64,000 nt of DNA from positions 140,774,829-140,838,828 of the forward strand of contig CM053143.1 in assembly GCA_028571685.1 (NCBI GenBank), given 5' to 3'. The position numbers and the translations under genes were made by a program. Positions within the stretch are counted from its first letter, which is position 1, and each line of letters opens with the position of its first letter. Under the pieces are notes generated by a model. That model saw only the letters and a list, made by a program, of their open reading frames with translations, was not told the origin of the DNA and did not search any database. The DNA is from Heterohyrax brucei (lineage: Eukaryota; Chordata; Mammalia; Hyracoidea; Procaviidae). This document shows positions 30,091-39,490 of the stretch, one piece after another.

Positions 30091-30564
30091 GTACTGAGGA
30101 AAGGGGTCCAAGCTGCACTGAAGGTATTGGCAAAAAAAACAAGGCTCCAGGAGTTGATGAAATAGCTATTGAGATGTTTCAGCAAACACATACAGCACTA
30201 GAAGTGCTCACTCATCTATGCCAAGAAATTTGCCAAGCTACCTACCTGGTCAATTGACTGGAAGAGATCTGTATTTGTATCCATTCCAAAGAAAAGTGAT
30301 CAATGGGATATGAAAATTATCAAACAATATCATTAATGTCAATGCCAATAAAATTTTGCTGAGTATCATTCAGAAGTGGTTGCAGTAGTGCATCCACAGT
30401 GAACTGCCAGAAATTCAAGTCCGTTTAAGAAGAGGACGTAGAACAAGATACATCATTCCTGATGTCAGATGGAGCCTGGCTAAAAGCTGAGAAAGATGTT
30501 TACCTGTGTTTTATTGACTACGTAAAGGCTTTCGACTGTGTGAACTGTAACAAATTATGGATAA

Positions 30565-30628
30565 CATTGTAAACAATGGGAATTATAGAACACAATTAAG
30601 TGTTCTGTAATTCCCATTCTTCACAATG
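30565..30628. repeat. Fold-back inverted repeat within the RTE
   Basis: Arms of 29 bp (30565-30593 and 30600-30628) pair with only three mismatches around a 6-bp loop AATTAA. The left arm is ordinary RTE text. The right arm is the reverse complement of that text and replaces about 30 bp of expected RTE sequence, as a template-switch event would do. Confidence 0.85.
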
Positions 30629-30694
30629 TTTAGGCCAAGAGGTGGTAGTTCAAACAGAACAGGGGACACTGTGTGACTTAAAGTCAAGAAAGAT

Positions 30695-30949
30695 GTGCAT
30701 CAGGGTTGTATCTTTTTACCATACTTATTCATTCTGTATGCTGAGCAAATAATCGGAGAAGCTGGGCTATATGAAGAAGAATGTGGCATCATGATTGGAG
30801 GACGACTCATTAACAACCTGCAGTATGAGAATGACACAATCTGGCTTGCTGAAAGTGAAGAGGACTTGAAGCTCTTTCTGAAGAAGATCAAAGATCACAG
30901 CATTTTTTATGGATTATTCCTCAACATAAAGAAAATAAAACTCTCATAA
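30695..30949 (+). pseudogene. RTE reverse transcriptase remnant
   Basis: An 84-codon open remnant of the RTE reverse transcriptase palm. Visible are 'HQGCIFLPYLFILYAEQIIG' (the Gly-Cys-x-L-S-P-x-L-F block), 'GGRLINNLQYENDTIWLAES' and 'FYGLFLNIKKIKL'. The catalytic Y-x-D-D reads Y-E-N-D, so the first metal-binding Asp is lost and this copy could not polymerise. Frames before and after are broken by stops and shifts. Part of the element at 28900-31560. Confidence 0.8.
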
Positions 30950-31593
30950 CCAGGCCAGTAAGCAACATCATGATAAATGGAGACTGAAGCTGGCAAAGAT
31001 TTCATTTTACGTGAATCCACAGTCAACACCCATGGAAGCAACAGTCAAAAAATCGAACAGCTTGTTGCATTGGGCAAATCTGCTGCAAAAGACCTCTTGC
31101 AGACATTAAAAAGCAAAGATGTCATTTTGAGAAATAAGGTGAGTCTGAACCAAGTCATGATATTTTCAATCCCCTCATATACATGCAAAAGCTGAACAAT
31201 GAATAAAGAAGAACGAAGAAGAATTCATGCCTTTGAATTATGGTGTTGGCAAAGAATACTGAGTATGCAATGGACTACCAGAAAAAGGGACACATATGTA
31301 TTGGAAAAAATATGCTCAGAATGATCCTTAGAGCAAGGATGGCAAGACTTCATCACAAGTACTTTGGACATGTTATCAGGAGGGACCAGTCCCTGAAGAA
31401 GTTAAACTAGAGAGTGAGTGAAAGAGAGGAAGAGCCTCAACAAGATGGGCTCAAGCATAACAACAATTGTAAGGATGGCACAGGACTGAGCAGTGTTTCA
31501 TTCTTTTGCACTTAGGGTCACTATGAGTTAGAAACCAACTCGATGGCACATAACAACACCAATTTTTCTTAGACATCTCTCGATTTCCACATA

Positions 31594-32585
31594 AGAGTTT
31601 TCCAATGAGAGTGTCCTATTTTTGACAGCTCATGGTGGCAATGTTTGTGAAGCGATAGTGGACATATTTATCATGTGATTTTTTTTTTTTTATTCATCTT
31701 GACAAATAGCCATGCAAAGTTACATGACTCCACAACACATAGAAATTAATAAAGTTTATTATCAAAATGAGTGTTCCATTCACTAAGCACTCCATGTGTT
31801 ATATGAAATTTACAATGCATGTAATCATCCCATTGAGAGAAGGATTTGACAGTTAATCAAAAAATTTGAGCAGTTGGGCCTGTTGCCAATCAGATAATGC
31901 CTGTGTATCAGAGAATGACATTCCAGTGAAAACATCACCACCATTGCTCTGAGTGTACCCGAGAATCTATCCCAATTAATTTCTCCAAGCTCAAGAAGTG
32001 GACCTTTCATAGACCATGGTTTGGTGGATTTTGCATCTGGACTTGAAACTTTGCCCTTACAAAATTGTTTTAGCTCAAGAAGTGAAGTCCCATGACCATA
32101 GATTGCACTGAACATTTGCTGACCGGGCTCTGGGGCAATTGAAAGTTGACTCTGCTTTTGGCCAAAAAAAAAGTCACCTTTAGTGATGAGACCCATTGGG
32201 GTATGAATGGTTTTGTTAACAAAAAAAAAAAAAACTGCGTCATTTGGAGCAATAAGAATACAATGGAGATTTGAGAACATCCACTCCATCCCCCAAAAGT
32301 TACCATTTTGTGTGGATTTGGGTCCAGCGGAATCATTGGCTCTTATTTTTTCCAGGATGAATGATGAGAGGCTATGACCGTCAATGACAAAATGTATCGG
32401 GCTATGATAACTGATTATTTAGGGCCCCGTTTGGAAGGTGCTATGGTGGCCATTTACCTGAAGTTCTTTTCCACACATAATGCCATTGAACGTATTTGAA
32501 AACAGTAAAATGATCAAAACTGTATCATTTACACAACTTGTTTTATTCAAATTCGAAGATAGGATAGCTTTATTGGAAGACCCTG
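31594..32585 (+). mobile_element. Deleted mariner/Tc1-type transposon, family 2, copy 2
   Basis: A 992-bp element flanked by TA at 31592-31593 and 32586-32587. Ends: AGAGTTTTCCAATGAGAGTG on the left and, reversed, CAGGGTCTTCCAATAAAGCT on the right. It is collinear with copy 1 (23166-24140) throughout, including the region coding KTTFSDETHWGMNGFVNK-like text and the join GGAAGGTGCTATGGTGGCCA to the C-terminal end, so the second and third catalytic Asp are again missing. Expanded T (31680) and A (32221) runs distinguish it. It inserted just downstream of the RTE 3' end. Confidence 0.86.
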
Positions 32586-32587
32586 TA

Positions 32588-34387
32588 TTTAACTGGCCAT
32601 CAGATAACTAAGCAACCTGAAACCTTACATTTAACTTAAGTTGTTATTGCTTCTTTTCTTGTCCAGCTTGTAAAATCAGAAAGTATTTCCTCCTTCATTT
32701 TCTTATCGGTAGCGTATCTTGCTGGAGATACAATTAAGGCTGAGAAAGACTTGACTACTACTCCCTAGTTTTACAGAAAAGATAAATGTCTCAGAGAAGC
32801 TATTTCCTCTATACTCTGAGGAAACCAAATAACTAACAAGGCTAGAAGATAGAGATTTGCATTCATTTGATGGAGAGACTTGAATATAATTGAATGTGTT
32901 ACAGTACTTTGGATATTTATTTCTGAGGCAGTGTAGTTTTAGATAAGGAACATAGGGAGGGGATCACAACAACAAAATATCAAGTCAAGAGCACAGGCAC
33001 TTTCTGGAAGGTAGATTGCCTTTTAGAACTTGGCTCCAAGACATAGGGAAGAAAAAGACAGTTCAAGGACATTACAGGAAATTCTTAATACTAAAGAGTT
33101 GAGTATCTAGAAATAGTTTTAAAGCAGGGCAAGTGAACCCAGATAATTCCCCCTGCACCTCTGAACTCCTGTTGCATCATAAGAAAACAACAGCAAAACT
33201 AATGACAATGGAGAAAAGTATTTTCCTTTTGCAGTTGGAAAGCAGAAAAACCCAAATGATTCCAATAGTCGTCTCACCCACAATTTCTTTTCATAATTAG
33301 TAACAGGGCATTTTTGATACTAAGTTACAAACTTAGAAAAATACATTTGTTCTCTTTAATTGAGGGTAATTAAAATGCTTTAGTGATAATGGAGCACTTC
33401 TACAGACTTAAACTTGGTCAAACTTGAGTTGGATAAGTAATGTCTGGCTTTGAATAAAGCCAGTGTCTGTGTGTATTGTGCTGTGGGAGGACAAAGAGAA
33501 TGAAATCAATGCGTTTATATACGGACGAGTCACTTTTGTGAGGAGTTGAGCTCTTAGCCTTTTGCGCTGGTCTGTCTTTTGGGGATCTCATCCAACCTCA
33601 GAACTGCAGCTATTTTCATCGACAGAAATAATTAATTTGGAAAAGATTCGTAATAGCTGTTACAGTAAAATACAGGACAGGCTGTTCTGTGTAAAAGGAT
33701 TAAACTTCATCTCAGAGACAGATTCCATCATCTGATATTGCCAGCCTGGGGGTGGAGCGGAGTTTGGACCACTGATTAAAGGAAGGGGAGGGAGACAAGG
33801 AGATATCGACTTTTAGACTAACCTAGTTCTCTGTGAGTCAGAAACAACTCAATAGCAACATGCTTTTTTTTTTAGTGTCTCCCACAATCATGCTTCTTCT
33901 CTTAAAGTGTTTTCACTAGAATTTTAATACAGTTACCATATTAACAGATCATGTTTTTTAAAAAAAAAAAACAGTGGACAGACAGTTACTTTTTGAGAGT
34001 GGCCAAGGAGAATTCCCTCTGCTTCCCAACTCCCCAGCCCGGATAGCCAAGCCAGCCAAGTGCCGTTGAGTCGGATCTGACTCATATATGTCACTTTCAG
34101 GAAGCAATAATGCAATCTGTGGATGGAAGTTATAAAGAAGACTATTTGAACTCAATAAAAGGAAGCATTTTATGTTAAAGTTATCTGGCAACAAAATTGA
34201 TGGCCTCAGTAATTTGTAAGGTGCCAGGAACAAGGAATATTCCAGTTGACTGGCTGTTAGAATCTCTGGAAAAGAAATTTCCTTTGCGTAGGAGATTCTG
34301 GTTGGACCCTTCTGAGGCCTTTTAGAACTGTATCTCCACTGCCAAATCTGCATTGGCAGCTCTTATTTTTTCCTGAAATCATTTTGT
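32588..34387. other. Unassigned sequence with tiny SINE scraps
   Basis: About 1.8 kb, A/T-rich. Only two short SINE-like scraps are visible: 33826-33860 (CTGTGAGTCAGAAACAACTC, plus) and 34045-34086 (GTGCCGTTGAGTCGGATCTG, minus). No exon recognised; homopolymer runs at 33865 and 33957. Confidence 0.45.
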
Positions 34388-34590
34388 TAGATGCCATTCG
34401 TATCAACTGCCAACTCATGGCGACTCCATAGGTGTCAGAGTAAACTGGTTCCCACAGGATTTTCAGTGGCTGATTTTTCAGAAGTAGGTCACCAGGCCGT
34501 TCTTTTGAACTGCCTCTGGATGGATTCAAACCACCAACCTCTTGGCTTGCGGCAGCACGTAAACCATGTGCATCACTATGGGATTCCCCT
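34388..34590 (-). repeat. AfroSINE, third form
   Basis: Inverted copy: ATGCCATTCGTATCAACTGC, TTTTCAGTGGCTGATTTTTC, GAAGTAGGTCACCAGGCCGT, ACCAACCTCTTGGCTTGCGG. Confidence 0.85.
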
Positions 34591-35002
34591 GGAATCTAAG
34601 CTATAGAATTGGCTAAGATCTCACAACTCAAAGTAGTGAGGAGACTAGCATTGTCACCTTTGAGCTCCAGATCCACTCCTCTAAATGCTGCCCTGTTCTC
34701 AAGGTAGAGAACTCATTTCCCATTTTAAAACCAGCTTCTCCTTAGTTTCTACTAGTGTAACTACTGTCCTCCCTATTTGGTGATGCAGAGACTCAGCGCT
34801 GTCCCTGCCCTCCCTGTACTTCCCACAGCTGGTCACTGGAGGTGTTGCCACTTCTTCCTCTACAATGTCATTCCCCATCTCTCTTTTCACTCCTGCCAAC
34901 ACCGCTGCCTGGCTCGCCTCCAGCATGTCAGTACTGCCTTATGAAAGTCACTGATTCCAACTTTACTCTTTTCAAGCCATTCGGCTAATTACCACTGTCA
35001 TC
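34591..35002. other. Unassigned sequence
   Basis: Pyrimidine-rich text at 34730-34930 could be an L2-like relic, but nothing is firm. Confidence 0.4.
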
Positions 35003-35205
35003 ATTGTTGGGTGCTGTCAAGTTTATTCCAACTGATGGCGTCTTCAAATAACAGAGTAAAACTGTTATAAGATTTTCTAGTCTGTAGTCTTTACTGGACT
35101 AGAAAGACCTAGATTGCTAGGTCTTTCTCTCGCAGCACCACTGGGTGCTGCCAACCTTTTGGTTAGCAACCACTTGCTTAAACTTTGCACCACCAGGCTC
35201 CTGCA
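35003..35205 (-). repeat. AfroSINE, long subfamily, with fold-back
   Basis: Inverted copy: TTGTTGGGTGCTGTCAAGTT, TCTGTAGTCTTTACTGG, CCAACCTTTTGGTTAGCAAC, TGCACCACCAGGCTCC. Its middle is altered by a perfect 12-bp inverted repeat (35101-35128) not expected in the family. Confidence 0.85.
35101..35128. repeat. Perfect 12-bp fold-back in a SINE
   Basis: AGAAAGACCTAG, loop ATTG, CTAGGTCTTTCT. The right arm is ordinary SINE sequence; the left arm is its reverse complement and displaces the usual AGCAG text. Confidence 0.88.
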
Positions 35206-35223
35206 GACTACTACTAGCCACTG

Positions 35224-35388
35224 TCCCAAACCAAACTTGGTGCCACTGAGTCAATTCTGACTCATGACAACCCTATAAGACAGAGTAGAACTGCTCCGTA
35301 GGGCTTCCAAGGAGCTGATGGCAAATTGGAACTGCTGACTTTTTGGTTAGTAGCCAAACTCGTTTTAACCACTACCATCTACACAAGA
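35224..35388 (-). repeat. AfroSINE, short subfamily
   Basis: Inverted copy: CCCAAACCAAACTTGGTGCC, CAGAGTAGAACTGCTCCGTA, GACTTTTTGGTTAGTAGCCA. Confidence 0.88.
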
Positions 35389-35445
35389 TCTCAAGGTTGA
35401 CAAAAACCCGAGCATTCCTCTTATTCTGTCTTCTATCTCATGCTT

Positions 35446-35604
35446 GGGAAACCTTGGTGGTGCGGTAGGTAAGAGCCATAGCTGCTAACCAAAAGGTTGG
35501 CAGTTCAGATCCACTAGGTGCTCCTTGGAAACCTCTGGGGAAGTTCCACTCTATCCTATAGGGTCACTATGAGTCAGGATTGGCTCAATAACAGTGAGGT
35601 TTTT
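35446..35604 (+). repeat. AfroSINE, short subfamily
   Basis: Sense copy: GGGAAACCTTGGTGGTGCGG, AAAAGGTTGGCAGTTCAGAT, CACTCTATCCTATAGGGTCA. Confidence 0.9.
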
Positions 35605-36564
35605 TGTCTTATCCATGAACCCTTGCTAAAATGTTTTTATTTCATGAGCATACACTGACTCAGAAGTTGTTAGTGGCTTCTCTTCCCTACAGGAGGTTAA
35701 GTTCTCTGTCCATAGTACTCATACCTCTCCTTCTGTTCCTTGCCAAGCCTGGTCCCCATCTTGCCTTTTCACTGGTCTTTCACCAACTTGTACCAGTTAG
35801 GGTGGTTTTCTTACTTTTCCTTTAACATTTTTAGACATTTCTGCCTCTTAAGTTAAAGTAACAGCAAATCAAAATAGCTTTAAAAAAGAAAAAAACAGCA
35901 ACAATAACAACAACAACCAAAAAAAACTAGCTCATGTTAAATGCAAAGTGCAAAAATAGAGCCGCTTTCCTCGGTATTTGTTTCCAGGAGCCTGTCTCTT
36001 TCTGGGCTCTGCCTTCCCCTGTGTTGGCTGCACTCCCGGGTCAACCCCTGTAATGAGTAGCACCGCAGCCACCAGGAACGCCAGTATCCCGTCATCTGAG
36101 CTAAGCAGCCCACAGAAGGCAGAATTTCTTTTTATCACTGTTCCCAGCAAAAATCTTAGGATCGTACCTCACTAGCCTAACTGGAATCATGTGCCCATTC
36201 TGAACCATCATAGTAGCCAGAAGAGAGAGTACTTTGGTTGATAAAGTCCAGGTTACCCAACCTGAATCACCAGGGCTGAAGGTAAAGCAGGTGGCTATCC
36301 AAAGAAGAGATGAAGGCTGCTGCCATAGTCTCTGTACAGAATGTTCTGCCAGCCTCCTCAGTGTCTCCAAAGCCCAGCTCAAGTCCTGTTGTAACTCCTG
36401 AACTCCTACTGCACTTACTCTCTGGACCATTCCCAGGCTGTAGGTCCTCAAAAACAGAGACCACATCTTGTGCATCTTTATGTCTTTACATTTCTTATAG
36501 TAATTAGCACAGTCTTTGATGCAAAATAAATTTTTGTTGTTATGAGTGACTTTTACGTATTTGT
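35605..36564. other. Unassigned sequence
   Basis: Contains an A-rich (AAC/AAT)n stretch at 35881-35928 and open frames on both strands at 35932-36507 without domains. AGAGACCACATCTTGTGCAT...GCAAAATAAATTTTTG (36455-36535) resembles a generic old repeat. Confidence 0.4.
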
Positions 36565-37440
36565 AGGGGGTTGTCAGAAAAATGATACACTAGACAATAG
36601 ATAGATGGTAACTTTGGTAAAGGGTAACACAGCACACAATACTGGGAAAGTCAGCACAGCTTGACCAAGGCAAAGTTGTAGCAGATCTGTAGATGCATCC
36701 AAACCCTCTAAAGGACTGAGTTACTAGGCTGAGGGCTGGGGACCATGGTCCAGGAGGACATCTGGCTCAACTGGCATAACAGTCTATAAAGAAATATTCT
36801 ACATCCTATTTTAGTAAGTAGTATCTAGGGTTTTAAAAGCGTCTTGAGTGGAAGTCTATGATATGTCCACTAGTTCACCACGTATGGAACAAGGGAGAAT
36901 AAAGAAAACCAAAGACACAAGGGAAAGATTAGTCCAGAAGACTAATGGGCCACAACTACTGCAGGCTGCACCAGGCTGAGTCTAGCACAGCTAGATCGTA
37001 CCCAGCTACCTCCACTGACCACTCTGACAGGGCCCTGGATATAGCTGGAGAAAGATTCAGAGCAAAATTCAAACTCACCCACCCCCCAAAAAGTACCAGA
37101 CGTACTGGTCTGACAGAAACAGGAGATACTCTGAGAGCATAGCCTACAAACGTGCTTTTAACACAGTACTGAAGTCACTCCTGAGGTTCACTTTTCAGCC
37201 CCCAAATCAACAGACCTATTTAAAACAAACAAATAAACAGTAACATATAGATCAACCACATATGTGAGACAAAAATAGGCACACCAGCCCAGGGTATAGG
37301 ACAGGAAAGCTGGACGAATTGAAATAGGGAACTCAAGGTCAAGAAGAGGATAGTGTTAATATGTTGTAGGGCTGGTAACCAGTGTCACAAAACAAAACTT
37401 TTACCTAAAGCACGATTTAAAAGAAAATAAAAAAAAAAAC
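36565..37440 (+). mobile_element. L1 3' UTR fragment, other subfamily
   Basis: The sense, A-tailed fragment has GAGGGCTGGGGACCATGGTC, GGACATCTGGCTCAACTGGC, AGTATCTAGGGTTTTAAAAG, TACCAGACGTACTGGTCTGA, TGAAGTCACTCCTGAGGTTC, CACACCAGCCCAGGGTATAG, then AATAAAAAAAAAAAC. This matches my memory of an afrotherian L1 3' UTR. It is unlike the UTR of the full-length L1 at 48.1 kb. No clear target duplication. Confidence 0.6.
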
Positions 37441-38378
37441 CTTTCTGAATCAATAAGCACAAGTCTGCGTCATTAAAAAAAAATAAAAGAAAGAAAAAGA
37501 AATGGGGGCAGGCAATGAGGTGCATGGAAAAAGCAGATTGCATCTCCGTGGAAGAATATCAGCAAGTGGGCCAGTGGTTGTGTGACTGATGCAGGTATTT
37601 GGCCACCTTGGTAGCCAGTGTTCAGGCCTCGGTGAAGGGGATTTTACATTCGTATATGTTGGGCAATATGATGATGAAGTTACAATGAACACTGAGGATA
37701 GGTGATCTAGTCATTGTAATCTCAATTTCAGCAGGAAAGGACAAATAAAAAAAGACAAAAAGGTACACTGGAGAAATAATGAAGACAGAAGGGGAAGAGG
37801 AGTATTCTAAAGATACCGTATAAGGAAAAGTCAACACTATAGTCAACAAGACCTGCTTGCTTTCAATAAAAATAAGGCTCTCACACTTTTCATATACAGC
37901 CTGAGTCTCCTGTTCTGAGTGTGTGATATGTGTGTGTGCATGTATTTCAATTTGGAAACACGCCTATCCCCCTACCTCTCTTATTATACTGTGAATGTTC
38001 TCTGATCCAGTGACCCTTTTCTCAGTGACTAGTTCCATATGTTTATTGTCTTCTATTTGTAAAACAACTTTAAGCAAATTCTCTTAGCTAAGGTCATGGC
38101 ATCTTGGTTTTGCATTTCTTTTAAATAAGAGGAATGTGTATGGTATGGTTTAAACATTTTTTTAAAGACCAAAGAATCTGCCTGTGATATATGAAGCAAG
38201 ATCATGTGTTGTGTAAAACTGATCTAAAGAAGATGTTCAGGATGCTTTGTGATTAACTTTTGGACCAATGAAAAGGAAAATGTTGCTTGAAGAGTCTGTA
38301 ACAAAGGGGAGCCCATGGGCCATTGTGACAGAGATGAATGAGATTTAGAAATCATATAGTTGAGTTCACAAACTTTAA
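37441..38378. other. Unassigned sequence
   Basis: About 940 bp with no named repeat. Two overlapping minus-strand open frames (37450-37692, 37622-37849) have no domain. Confidence 0.4.
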
Positions 38379-38380
38379 TA

Positions 38381-38941
38381 CAGGGGCTGCTAATTAGGTT
38401 CACAAGCTCATCCTACAAAAAGTGCTACATACCTCATTGCTGAATATCACTATGGTCACCTTTGACATACTCCCCTTGGGAAACTATTCACCAATGCTAG
38501 TGCCTAGTCCACCCTTTAAAGCAATTTTGGAACTCCTTTTCTGGAATAGCCATCAGGGCTGTCATCCTATTACCCTTGGTGTCCTAAATGTCATCAAAAT
38601 GGCTTCCTTACAATATTTCCTGTATCTTCTGGTAAAGAAAAAAGTCACTGGGGGCCAGATCAGGTGAGTAGATAAGGTGTTCCAATGCAGTTATTTGCTT
38701 ACTGGCTAAAAACTCCCTAACAGACGACTATATGATTAAGTTTGCAAACCACCACCATGTCACGATGTGCTATGGTCATTCCAGAAAGAATTCCAAAATT
38801 GCTTTGAAGGGTGAACTTGGCACTGGCATTGGTGCATAGCTTCCCAAGAGGAGTACTTCGAAGGTGACCAGAGTGACATTCAACAATGAGGTATATAGCA
38901 TTTAGAACAATTAAGTACATAGACTTAATTGTCAGACCTCG
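38381..38941 (-). mobile_element. Non-autonomous mariner, HSMAR2-like, inverted copy
   Basis: A 561-bp element flanked by TA (38379-38380, 38942-38943). Right end reversed: CGAGGTCTGACAATTAAGTC; left end CAGGGGCTGCTAATTAGGTT. On the minus strand it reads as the C-terminal part of the transposase and keeps the text GGCCCCCAGTGACTTTTTTC (third catalytic Asp region). Its reverse complement aligns end to end with 19370-19928, including the deletion join, so both descend from one shortened master. Confidence 0.87.
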
Positions 38942-39261
38942 TATGCTGAGGAATTACCTGGGGTTCTTGTTAAACAGGTGGATTCCGAGGCCTTACTTCC
39001 AGGGATTCCGATTTAGTAGATTAAGGGTAGAGCCCAGGAATCTGTGTTTTAGTAAGCACCCAGGTACTTGTGATGAGATTGATCCATGTACCACACTTTG
39101 AAACGTACTGACCCTGGGCAACCTTTTGTTATTAGCACAAGGAATCTGCTGCCACTAGTTGGAGAATGACCAGCAGAGCATCATCACAGCCATTATAGGC
39201 TAAGGCTAGCACCGAGATCTCCTAATGCCCAGTCCAGACCTTTGCCCCTCTGCCTCTCTCA

Positions 39262-39490
39262 AGAAGCATAGTAACATAATGGTTAAGAATGGGACGTGAA
39301 GAGTCTGTCTTGGTTCAAATGCCAGCTTGGCCACCACCAAACCATAAGACGTTATGCAAGGTTTTACTGTACGTTTCTAAACCCATTACCTACTCTATAA
39401 AGTGAGGATAATGTTACCTACTTCCAAGAGTTATCGAGAGGATTATTTATATTGTTATATGCAGAACACTTTGAATAATGTTCTGTCACC
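39262..39490 (+). repeat. MIR
   Basis: AGCATAGTAACATAATGGTT, TCTTGGTTCAAATGCCAGCT, CCATTACCTACTCTATAAAG, TGAGGATAATGTTACCTACT, GAACACTTTGAATAATGTTC. Confidence 0.75.

Larger units (their letters stand above)
28900..31560 (+). mobile_element. RTE-class LINE, longest copy, LTR-interrupted
   Basis: The sense copy starts inside the end of the endonuclease (a decayed form of the T-W-T-S-P-D-G...N-Q-I-D-Y block at about 28955-29005) and runs through the linker (GATGACATCAAAGACATCAT) and the RT start (GGCTCCAGGAGTTGATGAAA). The palm follows (CTGCAGTATGAGAATGACAC, reading Y-E-N-D where RTE RTs have Y-A-D-D), then the C-terminus and the 3' end GATGGCACATAACAACACC. An LTR sits at 29690-30090 and a fold-back palindrome at 30565-30628. 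Many stops; not functional. The 5' end with most of the endonuclease is missing. Confidence 0.87.

Noticed and set aside
33826..34086. Two small SINE-like scraps (33826-33860 and 34045-34086)
   Set aside because: Each is about 40 bp or less; noted but too short to list as separate elements.
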